NCBI GenBank assembly: GCA_018398765.1
Contig: JAHBMJ010001443.1
Location: 1 to 30,862 of the forward strand
Reading direction: 5' to 3'
From: Chromera velia
Lineage: Eukaryota > Sar > Chromeraceae
Length of the DNA: 30,862 nt
In this document: piece after piece, positions 30,540 through 30,862 of the stretch
Layout of the letters: every line of letters begins with the position of its first letter
Numbering within the stretch: position 1 is the stretch's first letter
The notes under the pieces: generated by a model
What the model was told of the DNA's origin: nothing
What the model saw: the letters and a program-made list of their open reading frames with translations, nothing else
Database searches by the model: none
Position numbers and translations under genes: made by a program

Positions 30540-30862
30540 TTACGATGGAGAGCGCAGACAGATGTTTTGCAAGAGTTGCAGGGCCGGTATGGGTGAGTGT
30601 CTGAGTGCCAGGGTGACCTTCATTCGTGCCAACAATTCGCTTTGCGTGGCGTGTTTTAGAGGGGTGGAGTCTATCGATAGCAACCACTTTCTCTCTCTTT
30701 CTTGGGCTCTGTCTAATTTGGCTTCAATTTCGGCTATAATTGCATTCAGAGCCTCTCGATCTGCTCTTGTTTCTGTGCATTCAGTCAGCCGGTGCAGTAG
30801 ATCGTCTGCTTTGCCCCTGCATGCAGGGCAAACCGCGTCTTCCAGCCCTCTGTACGGTGCAT
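30540..30862 (-). pseudogene. C-terminal part of a non-LTR retrotransposon ORF (minus strand, partial at window end)
   Basis: The minus-strand frame enters at the window edge and stops at TAA 30542-30540, giving about 106 residues. It contains CPACRGKADDLLHRLTEC, a C-x2-C-x8-H-x4-C zinc motif typical of the region after reverse transcriptase in LINE-type polyproteins. An acidic/basic helix (AEIEAKLDRAQERERKW) and an LLARMKVTLALRHS stretch follow. All four metal ligands are present. The reverse transcriptase would lie beyond 30,862. An AATAAA lies downstream in its sense (minus strand, near 30,258). It may be intact up to the edge, so 'pseudogene' is only a guess; the element is certainly incomplete here. 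Confidence 0.6.

Noticed and set aside
30406-30687. A 93-codon minus-strand frame near the window end
   Set aside because: The neighbouring minus-strand frame (30540-30862) carries the zinc motif and normal composition; this one is its frame-shifted shadow.

Overview
This is a eukaryotic nuclear window with spliced genes, long microsatellite-filled introns and many transposable elements. I saw no rRNA gene, CRISPR array or bacterial operon. All seven introns of the main gene end in a (T/C)GCAG acceptor, and the elements are a Ty1/copia retrotransposon, non-LTR remnants and MITE-like DNA elements. This suits a free-living alveolate relative of the apicomplexans, such as a chromerid alga. That placement is inference from style; no marker gene is present.

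Layout. 1-5,200: mostly non-coding, with a diverged direct repeat (1261/1612), purine and pyrimidine tracts, a complete non-autonomous DNA transposon (2735-3897, 9-bp target duplication) and two tentative exons near 4.5-4.9 kb. 5,237-5,375: a GC-rich block packed with restriction-type palindromes. 5,677-10,612: an eight-exon gene for a 373-aa secreted or surface protein with a leucine-rich, receptor-L-domain-like C-terminus; introns 3, 6 and 7 hold large composite microsatellites. 11,240-13,103: two related DNA transposons that each carry a GC-richer, exon-like core; one core has good splice sites at both ends. 13,985-15,245: a degenerate GACT array with higher-order repeats, then a 33-bp minisatellite. 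15,919-21,715: a full-length but decayed Ty1/copia element with 250-bp LTRs and a perfect 5-bp target duplication. 22,457-22,897: an intronless gene for a secreted 12-cysteine protein, with GC-rich 22-bp repeats upstream. 24,815-25,287 and 29,030-29,502: two copies of a dispersed repeat. 26,927-27,515: another DNA transposon. 28,508-28,681: strong palindromes and a possible tRNA-like Pol III promoter. 29,735-30,862: two convergent non-LTR retrotransposon C-terminal remnants around a trinucleotide tail.

The most interesting themes are these. (i) A family of short DNA transposons shares CTAGGG-type termini, while each member iterates its own short word (TAGTGTA, AGGTGCA, AGGTTCA, AGGTTACA) that resembles or adjoins its own terminus. 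(ii) Repeat pairs differ almost only by transitions, about 13:1 in two unrelated pairs. (iii) The copia reading frame is broken mainly by TAG (13 of 17 counted internal stops). (iv) One transposon appears to carry a captured exon with intact splice sites.
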